58,060 nt of DNA from Streptococcus loxodontisalivarius (GTDB lineage: Bacteria > Bacillota > Bacilli > Lactobacillales > Streptococcaceae), in contig NZ_JAFBEH010000008.1 in assembly GCF_016908645.1 (NCBI RefSeq), forward strand, positions 1-58,060, in the 5' to 3' direction. Below, one piece after another: positions 50,626 to 58,060 of this stretch (position 1 is its first letter; each line of letters begins with the position of its first letter). The notes beneath the pieces are model-generated. The model searched no databases. It was not told the DNA's origin and saw only the letters and a program-made list of their open reading frames with translations. The translations under genes and the position numbers were made by a program.

Positions 50626-50728
50626 AGTGAATTGAATAAAGGTTAGGACGGCGTTAAGTCGCTTTGATGAAGACCAGTTCTATTCTTTCGCTCCTTGCCT
50701 AGTCCTATCTCTTTCTCAATCCACTATA
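50625..50728 (+). repeat. Family C MITE-like element, copy 2 (104 bp)
   Basis: Begins AAGTGAATTGAATAAAGG at the treC stop codon and ends TCAATCCACTATA. Matches the copy at 10901-11057 along its length, without that copy's 50-base insertion. The left inverted repeat has lost its first bases. Confidence 0.72.
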
Positions 50729-50734
50729 AAAACA

Positions 50735-50770
50735 AAGGGAGTTTCAAATCCTATTTTGAGCTCTCTTTTT
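50735..50770 (+). terminator. Terminator of the trehalose operon
   Basis: AGGGAGTTTCAAA and TTTTGAGCTCTCT pair with one mismatch around TCCTA, followed by TTTT. It lies beyond the family C element. Confidence 0.78.
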
Positions 50771-50826
50771 CGCTAGTAAAGACTATTCTAGATAGTCTTG
50801 AAACAACAATATTTATGAAAGCGTGT

Positions 50827-50878
50827 TACAATAGAAATATATAGAACAGAAAGGTTGAGTTACTAAGGTAACTCGGAG
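50827..50878 (+). promoter_or_regulatory. pepO promoter and leader hairpin next to the ribosome-binding site
   Basis: TACAAT (50827-50832) with TG two bases upstream is an extended -10. GAGTTAC (50857-50863) and GTAACTC (50868-50874) form a 7-bp stem with loop TAAG, ending at the ribosome-binding site GGAG (50875-50878). The hairpin could modulate pepO translation. Confidence 0.5.
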
Positions 50879-50887
50879 TTGTGACTT

Positions 50888-52783
50888 ATGGTACGTTTAC
50901 AAGATGATTTTTTCGATGCCATCAATGGCGAGTGGGAAAAGACTGCGGTCATTCCTGATGATAAGCCTCGTACAGGTGGTTTTTCTGACTTGGCTGATGA
51001 GATTGAGGAGCTGATGTTGGAAACAACGGATGCTTGGTTGGAAGGAAAAAATCTTCCTCAAGATGAGATTTTGGCTAACTTTGTCAAATTCCACAAGCTG
51101 GTTTCTGACTTTGAGACTCGTGAGGCTTTGGGTGTTGAGCCTGTTAAGCCTTTGATTGCGGAGTATCAGGCACTCGAGAGCTTTAAGGATTTCACTAGCC
51201 ACTTGGCTGAGTTTGAATTGGCAGGGAAACCTAATCTGCTGCCTTTTGGAGTCTCACCAGACTTTATGAATGCCCAGCTCAATGTTCTCTGGGCTGAAGC
51301 ACCAGGAACAATCTTGCCTGATACAACCTACTATGCAGAAGGAAATGAAAAAGGTAAGGAATTGCTAGCTACTTGGCGTCAATGTCAGGAAGAATTACTA
51401 GCTAAGTTTGATTTCACAGCTGAGGAAATCAAGGATATGCTGGACAAAATTATTGCTCTTGATGCTAAGTTGGCTCAATACGTTCTCTCAAGCGAAGAGT
51501 CATCAGAGTACGCTAAACTCTATCACCCTTATGACTGGGCTGATTTTACCAAATTGGTTCCAGAGTTGCCATTGGACGATTTCTTCACTGAGATTTTGGG
51601 TCAATTGCCTGATAAGATTATCGTTCCAGAGGAGCGTTTTTGGACAGAGTTTGCGGCTGACTATTATTCAGAAGAGAACTGGGAGCTTTTGAAAGCTGTC
51701 TTGGTCAAAGGCGCAGCGACTGGCTATACCTCATATCTTACTGATGAGATCCGTGTACTTTCTGGAGCATATGGCAGAGCTTTGTCAGGAACCCCTCAGG
51801 CACAAGATAAGAGAAAAGCAGCCTTCTACTTGGCGCAAGGACCTTTCAATCAGGCTTTGGGTCTCTGGTATGCGGGTGAAAAATTCTCGCCAGAGGCTAA
51901 GGCGGACGTGGAGAGCAAGGTGGCAACTATGATTGAGGTTTACAAGGACCGCTTGTCACAAAACACTTGGCTCAAGCCTGAGACACGTGACAAGGCGATC
52001 ACCAAGCTCAATGTTATCACACCTCACATCGGCTATCCTGAGAAATTGCCAGCGACCTATGCTAAGAAGGTTGTCGATGAGTCGCTTTCTTTGGTGGAAA
52101 ATGCTCAGAACTTGGCGAAAATCTCTATCGCACATTCATGGAGCAAGTGGAACCAGCCTGTTGACCGTAGCGAATGGCACATGCCAGCTCACATGGTCAA
52201 TGCCTACTATGATCCGCAACAAAACCAAATCGTCTTCCCTGCTGCTATCTTGCAGGCGCCATTCTACTCAATCGAGCAGAGCTCATCAGCCAACTACGGC
52301 GGTATCGGTGCAGTTATTGCCCATGAGATTTCACATGCCTTCGACACTAACGGAGCATCCTTTGATGAAAATGGTAGCCTCAACAACTGGTGGACAGAAG
52401 AAGACTATGCTGCTTTCCAAGAGCGTACAGATAAGGTTGTGGCACAATTTGACGGTATTGAATTTGCAGGGGCTAAGGTTAACGGTAAATTGACCGTTTC
52501 TGAAAATGTGGCAGACCTTGGCGGTCTTGCCGCAGCGCTAGAAGCTGCTAAGAAAGAAGCAGACTTCTCAGCAGAAGAATACTTTGTCAACTTTGCGACA
52601 ATCTGGCGTATGAAGGCGCGTGAAGAGTATCTTCAACTGCTAGTCTCAATCGACGTTCACGCTCCAGGTAAATTACGTACCAATGTTCAAGTTGCCAACT
52701 TCGATGACTTCCATGACACATTTGATGTCAAAGAGGGAGACGGCATGTGGCGTGACCAAGCAGATCGTGTCATTATCTGGTAA
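50888..52783 (+). CDS. pepO: Endopeptidase PepO (M13, neprilysin-like)
   Basis: 631 residues. Zinc motif HEISH at 479-483, third ligand region ENVADLGG at 539-546, substrate-binding NAYYDPQQNQIVFPAAILQ, and C-terminal W-x-W region typical of M13. No signal peptide is present, as in other streptococcal PepO proteins that nevertheless can reach the surface and bind host plasminogen or complement factors. It cuts short peptides. Monocistronic with its own terminator. Confidence 0.95.
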   Translation: MVRLQDDFFDAINGEWEKTAVIPDDKPRTGGFSDLADEIEELMLETTDAWLEGKNLPQDEILANFVKFHKLVSDFETREALGVEPVKPLIAEYQALESFKDFTSHLAEFELAGKPNLLPFGVSPDFMNAQLNVLWAEAPGTILPDTTYYAEGNEKGKELLATWRQCQEELLAKFDFTAEEIKDMLDKIIALDAKLAQYVLSSEESSEYAKLYHPYDWADFTKLVPELPLDDFFTEILGQLPDKIIVPEERFWTEFAADYYSEENWELLKAVLVKGAATGYTSYLTDEIRVLSGAYGRALSGTPQAQDKRKAAFYLAQGPFNQALGLWYAGEKFSPEAKADVESKVATMIEVYKDRLSQNTWLKPETRDKAITKLNVITPHIGYPEKLPATYAKKVVDESLSLVENAQNLAKISIAHSWSKWNQPVDRSEWHMPAHMVNAYYDPQQNQIVFPAAILQAPFYSIEQSSSANYGGIGAVIAHEISHAFDTNGASFDENGSLNNWWTEEDYAAFQERTDKVVAQFDGIEFAGAKVNGKLTVSENVADLGGLAAALEAAKKEADFSAEEYFVNFATIWRMKAREEYLQLLVSIDVHAPGKLRTNVQVANFDDFHDTFDVKEGDGMWRDQADRVIIW

Positions 52784-52792
52784 TAGAAAAAG

Positions 52793-52825
52793 AATCTCTC
52801 ACAGTTTTGACTGCGAGAGATTTTG
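52793..52825 (+). terminator. Terminator of pepO
   Basis: AATCTCTC-ACAGT and ACTG-C-GAGAGATT pair around TTTG, followed by TTGATTT. Confidence 0.88.
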
Positions 52826-52879
52826 ATTTAGAGTGTATGGCTAATCGTTTTTTAAGTTTTATTTGTTATCATAGGTCCT

Positions 52880-53869
52880 ATGCCTGAGAATATTGAGATG
52901 TCTAGACGACAAAGGAAAAAAAGAAATTATTGGTTTTCAAATTTATCAACTAAAGCTTTAGTTAGTATGATTACTGGTTTTATCGTCATTTTTGGAGTGG
53001 GAATCTGGTTTTTCTGGGGAAGAACAGGAACAATTGCCCTATCAAGTGAAGAGGTCTACACCGTTTCAGAGACTGCCCTAGTTTCAGAAAGCAGTGCTCT
53101 TGCTTATACCAGTGATGGTTCTAGCATCAGCTTATCTCAAAATACAGAGATTGAGATAAGTGCCTATTACTATGGGGCTAGCCTGAAGGGAGAAGAGACG
53201 ACCTTGGCAGCCTTTGACATGGATGGACAGACCTATTATATTGACGCTGCGCAGCTTTCTCTAGAGCAGGAAAATACCATCAATGCCTATATTGCTGATA
53301 ATCTTGATTATCCTGTAACAGAGATAACAGATGAGCTGGAGGATAGCTTTGAACAGTCTGCCTATAAGACTGATGATGGCAATCCTATCGGAGTCATTAT
53401 CCATGATACTGGGACGGATAATTCGACCATTGACAGTGAAGTCAACTATATGGTCAAACACTATGATACGGATGGTGTCTTTGTGCATGCCTTTATTGAT
53501 AGTGATACAATCTTGCGTATCGCTGATGAGGATTATGAAGCTCAGGGAGCCGGTAGCAAGGCGAATCCCTACTATATCCAGTTTGAAATGACACATGAAA
53601 ATAGCGCCAGCGGTTTTGCCGAACAGTTAGCCAATGCCGCCTACTACACCGCCTATATGTTGAAAAAGTATAATCTTCCTGTGACACTTGGTCAGGAAGA
53701 CGGTACAGGTACCGTTTGGACACATGAGATGGTTAGCAACTATCTGGGTGGAACTGACCATGTCGATCCGACCGATTACTGGACAGAAGCCGCTCAAAGA
53801 TATTTTGGAACAAGCTATGATGCTGAGGATTTTGTTGAGCTCGTTCAGGCTTACTATAATCAACTTTAA
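52880..53869 (+). CDS. Membrane-anchored N-acetylmuramoyl-L-alanine amidase (Amidase_2 type)
   Basis: 329 residues. Basic cytoplasmic start (SRRQRKKRNYW), one membrane segment (LVSMITGFIVIFGVGIWFFW), a stalk of about 50-165, then an Amidase_2/PGRP-like domain. Visible residues are His in GVIIHDTGT, Glu in YIQFEMTH with a second His, and WTHEMVSNYLGGTDHVDP near the end, supplying the zinc-site His and Asp. It should cut peptidoglycan between muramic acid and the stem peptide outside the membrane. The extended -10 TGTTATCAT ends seven bases before the ATG and no Shine-Dalgarno sequence is present, so a leaderless message is likely. Confidence 0.85.
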   Translation: MPENIEMSRRQRKKRNYWFSNLSTKALVSMITGFIVIFGVGIWFFWGRTGTIALSSEEVYTVSETALVSESSALAYTSDGSSISLSQNTEIEISAYYYGASLKGEETTLAAFDMDGQTYYIDAAQLSLEQENTINAYIADNLDYPVTEITDELEDSFEQSAYKTDDGNPIGVIIHDTGTDNSTIDSEVNYMVKHYDTDGVFVHAFIDSDTILRIADEDYEAQGAGSKANPYYIQFEMTHENSASGFAEQLANAAYYTAYMLKKYNLPVTLGQEDGTGTVWTHEMVSNYLGGTDHVDPTDYWTEAAQRYFGTSYDAEDFVELVQAYYNQL

Positions 53870-53878
53870 TTGGTTCTC

Positions 53879-54240
53879 TGGTTGAAGACAAAGTCTTTTT
53901 TCGATACTTTCCTTAAGTGATGTCGGACGTCAGGTGAAATTATCCAGTGGATGATTTCAGGTATCAGTGGAATTCCATTTGAGACTCTTAGCTTTCCAGT
54001 TTCAAAGCTCAGACCTGAAACAGTCCACTGGACTGTTTCACTCTCAAATATTCCGAGTGTAAGAAATGATTTTATAAAGGCATTTCTTACACTTTCATCA
54101 CGGCGGAAGTATCTGGTAAATGCCTAAGACAGTCTCCCAGACTGTCTTAGCACTCCCGCTCGCAAAAATCGGTCATCTATTTTAAACAAGCAGAGCTTTT
54201 GTATCCAATTCCGTTGAAAGTTAGGTTTGTCTACATTCTG
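53879..54240 (+). repeat. Family A intergenic element, copy 9 (long form)
   Basis: 362 bases, filling the gene-less stretch 53870-54273. It begins TCTGGTTGAAGACAAAG and ends TTTGTCTACATTCTG. It carries long-form arms GAAACAGTCCA/TGGACTGTTTC, where both sides changed relative to GAGACAGTCCA/TGGACTGTCTC, plus CTAAGACAGTC/GACTGTCTTAG. Only a fragment (TTGGTTCT) of a proximal terminator copy remains at 53870-53878. Confidence 0.92.
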
Positions 54241-54272
54241 AGAACCCCAAACAATTTTGTTGGGGTTCTTTT
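54241..54272. terminator. Bidirectional terminator between the amidase and the pseudouridine synthase
   Basis: AGAACCCCAA and TTGGGGTTCT pair around ACAATTTTG, with T's on both sides in the respective senses. Confidence 0.88.
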
Positions 54273-54273
54273 G

Positions 54274-55143
54274 CTATTCATAACTCTTCAAGACCTTCTC
54301 AAAGCTACTTGACGCTGCCTTGACAGTGATTGACTCTAGTGTAAAGGGATGTGTCAAGCTGAGTTGGTAGGCATGGAGCATGAGTCTAGGCGCAGCTTTC
54401 CTGCTGTAAAGAGGGTCGCCGATGATGGCATGCCCATGGTGGCTGAGGTGGACGCGGATTTGGTGGGTTCGTCCTGTCTTGAGCTGACATTTGACCAGAC
54501 TGGCGCTTGGGTATTCTTTGAGTTTGGTCACGATGGTAGTTGCAGTCTGACCGTTTTTGCTGTCAACCAGACGTTTACGACGGTCATGGCGGTCTCGCCC
54601 AATCTTATCACGGTAGGTGACTTGCTTGCTAGTCATGAGCCCTTCAGCCAGAGCCCAATAGCTGCGCTGAATCAGTTTATCTTCCAGCAGACGATTGAGG
54701 ATAGGCAGCACAAAAGGATTCTTAGCGAAAATAACAGCTCCGCTAGTCTCCATATCCAGTCTGTGGACCACATAGCAGGTCTGTCCGACAAAGGCTGAGA
54801 CGTGGTTGAGGAGGGCGATTTCTTGGGGAGCATTGCCGTGCGTTTTCATACCTTCTGGCTTGTTAACGATGATTAGGTGCTCATCTTGATAAAGACAGTC
54901 AACCAGCTCCGCTTTTCCAAAAGGAATCGTCTTTTGTGGATAATCTTCCTGATCAAATGTCAGTGAAATGACATCACCTGCCTTGACAGGGCTCTGCCAA
55001 TTGATTGCTTGTCCATTGACCAGAAGGTGTTTCTTGGTGCGTAAGAAATGACGAATTTTTCGAGGCACCAGCCAGTGCTCTTCTAGTAGATCTTTGACCG
55101 TCGTGTTGGCCATTTTTGGGGGAATGGTAATGGTAAATTGCAT
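54274..55143 (-). CDS. RluA family pseudouridine synthase
   Basis: 289 residues from ATG 55143 (MQFTITIPP); an ATG two codons upstream at 55149 abuts the -10 box. An N-terminal S4-like RNA-binding segment (KMANTTVKDLLEEHWLVPRKIRHFLRTKKHLLVNG) is followed by the catalytic domain with HRLDMETSG holding the essential Asp, then the RTHQIRVHLSHHGHAIIGDPLY motif. It isomerises uridine in rRNA or tRNA; the exact site is not deducible. Divergent from the PBP gene, 96 bases apart. Confidence 0.9.
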   Translation of the reverse strand: MQFTITIPPKMANTTVKDLLEEHWLVPRKIRHFLRTKKHLLVNGQAINWQSPVKAGDVISLTFDQEDYPQKTIPFGKAELVDCLYQDEHLIIVNKPEGMKTHGNAPQEIALLNHVSAFVGQTCYVVHRLDMETSGAVIFAKNPFVLPILNRLLEDKLIQRSYWALAEGLMTSKQVTYRDKIGRDRHDRRKRLVDSKNGQTATTIVTKLKEYPSASLVKCQLKTGRTHQIRVHLSHHGHAIIGDPLYSRKAAPRLMLHAYQLSLTHPFTLESITVKAASSSFEKVLKSYE

Positions 55144-55149
55144 AGGCAT

Positions 55150-55233
55150 ATTGTAACAAAAAGTGTGGCAAAATGGAGGCAAATTCCCCAAAAGATGTTT
55201 TTCTTCTGGATTTTAAGACTTTATTGATATAAT
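55150..55233. promoter_or_regulatory. Divergent extended -10 promoters, both abutting start codons
   Basis: Minus strand: TGTTACAAT with TACAAT at 55150-55155, six bases before ATG 55143. Plus strand: TGATATAAT with TATAAT at 55228-55233, six bases before ATG 55240. Neither gene has a Shine-Dalgarno sequence in the remaining bases. Confidence 0.65.
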
Positions 55234-55239
55234 ACCCTT

Positions 55240-57585
55240 ATGAAATGGATTGAAAAATTAAAAGAACAGACAGGAGCTTGGAAACAAAAACTCTCCCAGA
55301 AACTGTCTTCAAAAGAAAAACAGAAAAAGAAAGAAGGGCTAGAAGAGGTTGATCAGCCAAAAACTGATGAGCTTCAAGAATCAGCTTCCAAGGAGGAGCG
55401 TCCTAGCAGTCAATACCAGCGCAGCAAGGTCAAGGAAACTTGGTCAGATAAGTTCTTTGCCAAATTCCCTCAATTGGTCTGGATGCGCAAGCTTGTCCCT
55501 TCTAAAAAATCATGGATTCGTCGCTTCTGGCGTCGCTACCATGTGGGAAAAATTTTGCTTCTCCTGATGGGAGTCGGTGTCCTAGCCATCGGTTCTTACC
55601 TTTTCTATGTTGCCAAGTCAACCAATGTCTCCGACCTTCAAGACGCTCTTAAGGCGACGACCATTATCTATGATAAGGATCAGCAACAAGTCGGTAGTCT
55701 TTCTGGACAGAAAGGGACCTATGTGGAGCTGGATGCCATCAGCGATAATATGAAAAATGCTGTTGTTGCAACAGAAGATAGGACCTTCTATGAGAATAAC
55801 GGGATTAACCTGTCTCGTTTCCTACTGGCTACCTTTACCATGGGTCGTTTCGGAGGAGGGTCAACCATCACTCAGCAGTTGGCTAAAAATGCCTATCTGA
55901 CTCAGGAACAGACCATCACTCGTAAGGCAAAAGAGTTCTTCTTGGCGCTTGAATTGACCAAGAAATACAGTAAGGATGACATCCTGACTATGTATCTCAA
56001 TAATGCCTACTTTGGAAATTCTGTCTGGGGTATCGAAGACGCTAGTAAGAAATACTTTGGTGTCAGCGCAGCTGAATTGACCTTGGATGAGGCAGCCACT
56101 CTAGCTGGTATGCTTAAAGGACCAGAGATTTATAATCCGATTTATTCGGTTGAAAACGCTACGAACCGTCGCAATACCGTTCTTCAGGCCATGGTTGACG
56201 CAGGTAAGATTTCAGAAAATGAGGCAAAATCAGCTTCAGAAGTGGATATGTCCAGTCGCCTTAACGATGCCTATACTGGTACCAGTGATGATTACCAGTA
56301 CGCATCTTACTTTGACGCTGTCATTCAAGAAGCGGAGCAGACCTATGGTATTTCAGAGGATGACATTGTCAACAACGGTTATAAGATTTACACTGAGTTG
56401 GATCAAAATTTCCAAAGCAATATGCAGAGCCTCTTTGATAATGGTGCCTACTTCCCAACATCGGATTATGATGGTGAGTCAGCTCAAGCTGCCAGCGTAG
56501 CCATGGATCCCAAAACTGGAGCCGTCTGGGGCTTGGTTGGGCGTGTCGGTTCGACCAGCGCAACCTTTAGAAGCTACAACTATGCCACTCAGGCTGCTAG
56601 AAGCCCAGGTTCAACCATCAAGCCTCTAGTTGTCTACACACCAGCTATTGTTTCAGGCTATGCTATCAATACTGAGCTACCAAATACGGTTCAAGACTAT
56701 GATGGCTATGCACCGACCAACTATGCTGGTATCGAGTCAGAATCTGTTCCCATGTATCAGGCCCTAGCAAATTCTTATAATATCCCAGCTGTTTACCTGC
56801 TCAATGAAATGGGTGTGAACAAGGCCTTCACCTACGGTGAAAAATTCGGTCTTAATATGGATAAGGCTAATAAGGAATTGGGTGTTGCCCTCGGTGGTAG
56901 CGTGACAACCAATCCGCTTGAAATGGCACAGGCCTATGCAACCTTTGCCAATGGTGGTGTTATGCCGACAGCCCACTTGATCACTAAGATTGAGACAGCT
57001 AGTGGTGAAACAGTTGCTGAATTTAAGCAGTCAGAAACACGTGTCATGAGTGAATCTGCTGCCAACAAGATGACCAGCATGATGCTAGGTACCTTCTCAA
57101 ATGGTTCTGCCATCAATGCCAATGCCTACGGCTATACGCTCGCAGGTAAGACTGGTACAGTGGAAACCAGCTTTAATGCTGACTTGACTAGTGACCAATG
57201 GGTTATCGGTTACACTCCAGATGTGGTTATCAGTCAGTGGTTGGGTTATGATTCGACAGATGAAAATCACTACCTGACAGATGCCAGCTCAGGTACAGCT
57301 TCAACCCTCTTTAGCGATGTAGCTAGCGCAGTCTTGCCATACACAGCAGGCACTAGCTTCACAGTGGAGAATGCTTATAGCCAAAATGGCATAGCCCTCA
57401 CTTATAATACGGGTAGCAGCCAATCTGAAACTTCTGATAGCTCATCATCAGACGTCTGGTCTAATATCCAAGATTCTGCTCAAAGCGCAGGCGATTCTAT
57501 CGGACAGGCTCTAAATGATGCTGGAAATGCTGTCAAGGATGCCTGGAATAACGTGTCAAATTGGTTCAGTAGCCAGATTAACTAA
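55240..57585 (+). CDS. pbp2a: Class A penicillin-binding protein 2a (transglycosylase/transpeptidase)
   Basis: 781 residues. A long charged cytoplasmic N-terminus (1-100, very Lys/Glu rich) is followed by a membrane helix ([20 protein letters not shown], about 105-125). The GT51 domain has Glu179 in [15 protein letters not shown] and [12 protein letters not shown]. The transpeptidase has S458-T-I-K461, SYN in LANSYNIPA, and K637-TG in AGKTGTVE. A Ser/Asp-rich C-terminal tail ends in NWFSSQIN. It polymerises and cross-links peptidoglycan. Its place just before rpmG-secE matches pbp2a of pneumococcus and relatives. Confidence 0.93.
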   Translation: MKWIEKLKEQTGAWKQKLSQKLSSKEKQKKKEGLEEVDQPKTDELQESASKEERPSSQYQRSKVKETWSDKFFAKFPQLVWMRKLVPSKKSWIRRFWRRYHVGKILLLLMGVGVLAIGSYLFYVAKSTNVSDLQDALKATTIIYDKDQQQVGSLSGQKGTYVELDAISDNMKNAVVATEDRTFYENNGINLSRFLLATFTMGRFGGGSTITQQLAKNAYLTQEQTITRKAKEFFLALELTKKYSKDDILTMYLNNAYFGNSVWGIEDASKKYFGVSAAELTLDEAATLAGMLKGPEIYNPIYSVENATNRRNTVLQAMVDAGKISENEAKSASEVDMSSRLNDAYTGTSDDYQYASYFDAVIQEAEQTYGISEDDIVNNGYKIYTELDQNFQSNMQSLFDNGAYFPTSDYDGESAQAASVAMDPKTGAVWGLVGRVGSTSATFRSYNYATQAARSPGSTIKPLVVYTPAIVSGYAINTELPNTVQDYDGYAPTNYAGIESESVPMYQALANSYNIPAVYLLNEMGVNKAFTYGEKFGLNMDKANKELGVALGGSVTTNPLEMAQAYATFANGGVMPTAHLITKIETASGETVAEFKQSETRVMSESAANKMTSMMLGTFSNGSAINANAYGYTLAGKTGTVETSFNADLTSDQWVIGYTPDVVISQWLGYDSTDENHYLTDASSGTASTLFSDVASAVLPYTAGTSFTVENAYSQNGIALTYNTGSSQSETSDSSSSDVWSNIQDSAQSAGDSIGQALNDAGNAVKDAWNNVSNWFSSQIN

Positions 57586-57634
57586 CTTGCCAAAATCTAT
57601 CAAGCATGTTAAAATAAAGGTTACGGAGGCATCT

Positions 57635-57787
57635 ATGGCACAGAAAAAAGCAAGTCTAGCGTGTGCAGAATGTGGAAGCCGCAACTACTCAATCGGAGTT
57701 AGTAGCAATCCAAAACCAACACGTCTAGAAGTTAATAAGTTTTGTAAACATTGTAAAAAATACACCCTACACAAAGAAACACGCTAA
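57635..57787 (+). CDS. rpmG: 50S ribosomal protein L33
   Basis: 50 residues from ATG 57635 with GGAGG at 57625-57629; longer in-frame starts run into the PBP gene. Four Cys in CAEC and CKHC form the zinc-binding (C+) type of L33. Confidence 0.95.
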   Translation: MAQKKASLACAECGSRNYSIGVSSNPKPTRLEVNKFCKHCKKYTLHKETR

Positions 57788-57801
57788 GAGAGGAAACGAT
57801 T

Positions 57802-57984
57802 GTGAAATTTATTCCAGGAGTTTTTAAGGTGTTGAAGGATACGACTTGGCCAAGTCGTGCCCAACGCTGGAAAGATTATCTATCAGTTTTAGAATACACC
57901 TTCTTCTTCACCGTTGTTATTTATCTCTTTGATAAATTGATTTCATTCGGTGTGGTTGAATTATTGGCTCTTTGTCAACTGTAG
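57802..57984 (+). CDS. secE: Preprotein translocase subunit SecE (3' end altered by a repeat)
   Basis: 60 residues from GTG 57802, with AGAGAGGAAACGATT upstream. The conserved amphipathic part FKVLKDTTWPSRAQRWKDYLSVLEYTFFFTVVIYLFDKLISFG is followed by the single membrane helix end. SecE clamps SecY in the translocon. The last five residues and the stop (ALCQL, TAG 57982-57984) are encoded by an IS-end-like repeat beginning at 57966, so the native C-terminus has been replaced. nusG would be expected next but the window ends. Confidence 0.92.
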   Translation: MKFIPGVFKVLKDTTWPSRAQRWKDYLSVLEYTFFFTVVIYLFDKLISFGVVELLALCQL

Positions 57985-58060
57985 TGGGTTGACTAATAAT
58001 TAAGTACGAGAGAGAATCGGCTCTTTGTCAACTGTAGTGGGTTGACTAAATAATTAAGCA
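57966..58060 (+). repeat. Tandem IS-end-like repeat overlapping secE
   Basis: The sequence GGCTCTTTGTCAACTGTAGT plus GGGTTGACTAA occurs at 57966 and again at 58019, 53 bases apart in the same orientation, each followed by TAATTAAG with one A difference. From memory it resembles termini of ISL3-family elements in streptococci; no transposase is in the window. Confidence 0.75.

Overview
The window reads as chromosome of an oral Streptococcus, probably of the mitis/sanguinis/parasanguinis type; the species cannot be fixed from sequence alone. The reasons are LPXTG surface proteins, a class A PBP followed by rpmG and secE, rel-dtd, DUF3013/prmA/rsmE, the treR/treB/treC locus, a BceAB/BceRS-like module, pepO and nrdI, all with moderate GC and streptococcal gene style. 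There is no prophage, plasmid or CRISPR array.

Layout. 1-4.5 kb: tail of a Ser/Thr-repeat LPXTG protein, then a CsbB/YfhO-like glycosylation pair. 4.7-12 kb: DUF1275 membrane protein, an M20 hydrolase plus MFS exporter operon, three leftward genes (two Rossmann oxidoreductases and an NTF2-like protein) and a divergent LysR regulator. 12.4-14.7 kb: tRNA-Lys, a probable 6S RNA, rarA and a GNAT gene, all leftward. 14.8-25.5 kb: LPXTG amidase, DUF3013, a GT8 glycosyltransferase, an AT-rich unknown gene with a HEPN-like motif wedged before prmA-rsmE, and a secreted Ser/Thr-rich Cthe_2159-type protein. 26-30 kb: LacI regulator and maltose/glucose PTS. 30-37 kb: EEP-family hydrolase, tiny lipopeptide ORF, lipoprotein, ABC transporter and two-component system. 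37-45.7 kb: pepA-like M42 peptidase, nrdI, LPXTG nucleotidase, rel, dtd, DUF6287 protein. 46-54 kb: trehalose locus, pepO, membrane-anchored amidase. 54.2-58 kb: RluA-type pseudouridine synthase, class A PBP, rpmG, secE, ending in an IS-like tandem repeat that supplies the last codons of secE.

The most unusual content is between genes. At least four families of non-coding repeats fill nearly every long spacer. Family A (nine clear copies of about 260-365 bp plus one strongly diverged copy) folds into a closing helix around hairpins whose two arms change together between copies. In five cases it is bracketed by two copies of the host gene's terminator hairpin, with only the distal copy keeping a good T-tract. 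This looks like a mobile, structure-conserved element that inserts at Rho-independent terminators and duplicates them. Family B (AGGAGATTTATGA modules) also follows terminator hairpins. Family C is a MITE-like element with terminal inverted repeats. Family D is a 130-185 bp hairpin element ending three bases before the start codons of a GNAT gene and dtd, also with arm-swapping covariation. Four genes have a -10 box exactly 6-7 bases before their start codon and may be read from leaderless transcripts.

Functions group into cell envelope work (PBP, amidases, YfhO pair, LPXTG proteins), sugar uptake under LacI/TreR/CcpA-type control, envelope-stress antibiotic sensing, peptide use (PepO, M42) and translation housekeeping (Rel, Dtd, PrmA, RsmE, RluA-like, L33, SecE).
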